A stretch of DNA of 64,000 nt from Virgifigura deserti (lineage in GTDB: Bacteria > Pseudomonadota > Alphaproteobacteria > Dongiales > Dongiaceae): the NCBI GenBank assembly GCA_003576685.1, contig QOZR01000006.1:124001-188000 (forward strand). The letters are read 5' to 3'. Under the pieces are notes generated by a model. That model had not been told where the DNA came from and ran no database searches. It saw only the letters and a program-made list of their open reading frames with translations. The number at the start of each line of letters is the position of its first letter. Position 1 is the first letter of the stretch. Position numbers and translations under genes: made by a program. Positions 63,829-64,000 of the stretch are shown here, one piece after another.

Positions 63829-64000
63829 CTACGGCAGCACCTTCTTCCAGGGCGTGACAGTCACGCTCTGGAACAGCCCGGCCTTGCCGTAGGGATCGCC
63901 GGCGACGAAGGCCTCGGCCTCGCTGCGCGAGGCGAATGCCATCAGCAGCAGGCTGCCGATCATGCCGCCGTCTTCGTTCAGCAATGGCCCTGCGACGACG
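63829..64000 (-). CDS. YciI family protein (partial, N-terminus outside window)
   Basis: The last 57 codons read GGMIGSLLLMAFASRSEAEAFVAGDPYGKAGLF and SVTVTPWKKVLP, the C-terminal half of a YciI-like protein, a dimeric ferredoxin-fold group with a possible His-Asp active site. The start lies beyond the right edge. It precedes the EVE gene by 36 bp in the same direction. Confidence 0.85.
   Translation of the reverse strand, partial: VVAGPLLNEDGGMIGSLLLMAFASRSEAEAFVAGDPYGKAGLFQSVTVTPWKKVLP

Overview
The window is high-GC and densely packed. It reads as a free-living alphaproteobacterium, probably of the Rhodospirillales sort. The evidence is a 1625-residue NAD-dependent glutamate dehydrogenase, the runs ubiH / glnK-amtB and aminotransferase-ftsK-lolA, a DUF1674 SDH assembly factor next to htpX, a heparinase-rpe pair, CtrA-like TTAA-N7-TTAA boxes and alphaproteobacterial intergenic palindromes. 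The taxonomic call is inference from gene content. I saw no rRNA, CRISPR array, transposase or prophage. One tRNA (Gly-GCC) is present.

Region 1 (1-13041) is two divergent transcription units. The minus-strand unit holds at least nine genes, nearly all joined by 4-bp ATGA/GTGA overlaps: four glycosyltransferases, a histidine phosphatase, a polysaccharide deacetylase-like protein, a PH-like membrane protein, and an oligopeptide-type ABC ATPase and binding protein that runs off the left edge. The plus-strand unit holds a very unusual 903-residue ABC protein with degenerate ATPase motifs and a large insert, a stand-alone cyclic-nucleotide-binding protein and a small methyltransferase. This pair of units is the best candidate in the window for an undescribed glycoconjugate assembly/export system.

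Region 2 (13000-24000) is conserved housekeeping: xthA, a class-I amidotransferase, a sterol-desaturase-like hydroxylase, lolA, ftsK, an aminotransferase, amtB, glnK and ubiH. It also has a candidate structured RNA upstream of xthA, a palindromic repeat after xthA and a sigma-54-like promoter before glnK.

Region 3 (24100-31400) is a run of small genes: a phasin-like protein, thioesterase, DUF971, Trm112, a Lon-substrate-binding-domain protein, thioredoxin/TPR protein, YbaK-type deacylase, tRNA-Gly, a methyltransferase, an acidic secreted protein, two tandem small paralogues and a DUF2383 protein. Region 4 (31669-39882) has the giant glutamate dehydrogenase, a YbjQ protein, a UMF1-type MFS transporter and purH.

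Region 5 (39896-52701) is surface-polysaccharide genes (CapD-like dehydratase, WecA/MraY-like transferase, nucleotide-sugar dehydrogenase, heparinase-like protein) mixed with a C45-type acyltransferase, a BenE transporter, rpe, a SoxR-box-controlled metallo-beta-lactamase-fold hydrolase, rsmB, htpX and DUF1674. Region 6 (52870-64000) has a divergent PNPOx-like/MocR pair with an inverted-repeat operator, an orphan polyamine-type binding protein, acs, a periplasmic sensor-like protein plus two chemoreceptors that share CtrA-like promoter boxes, and Rieske, EVE and YciI small proteins.
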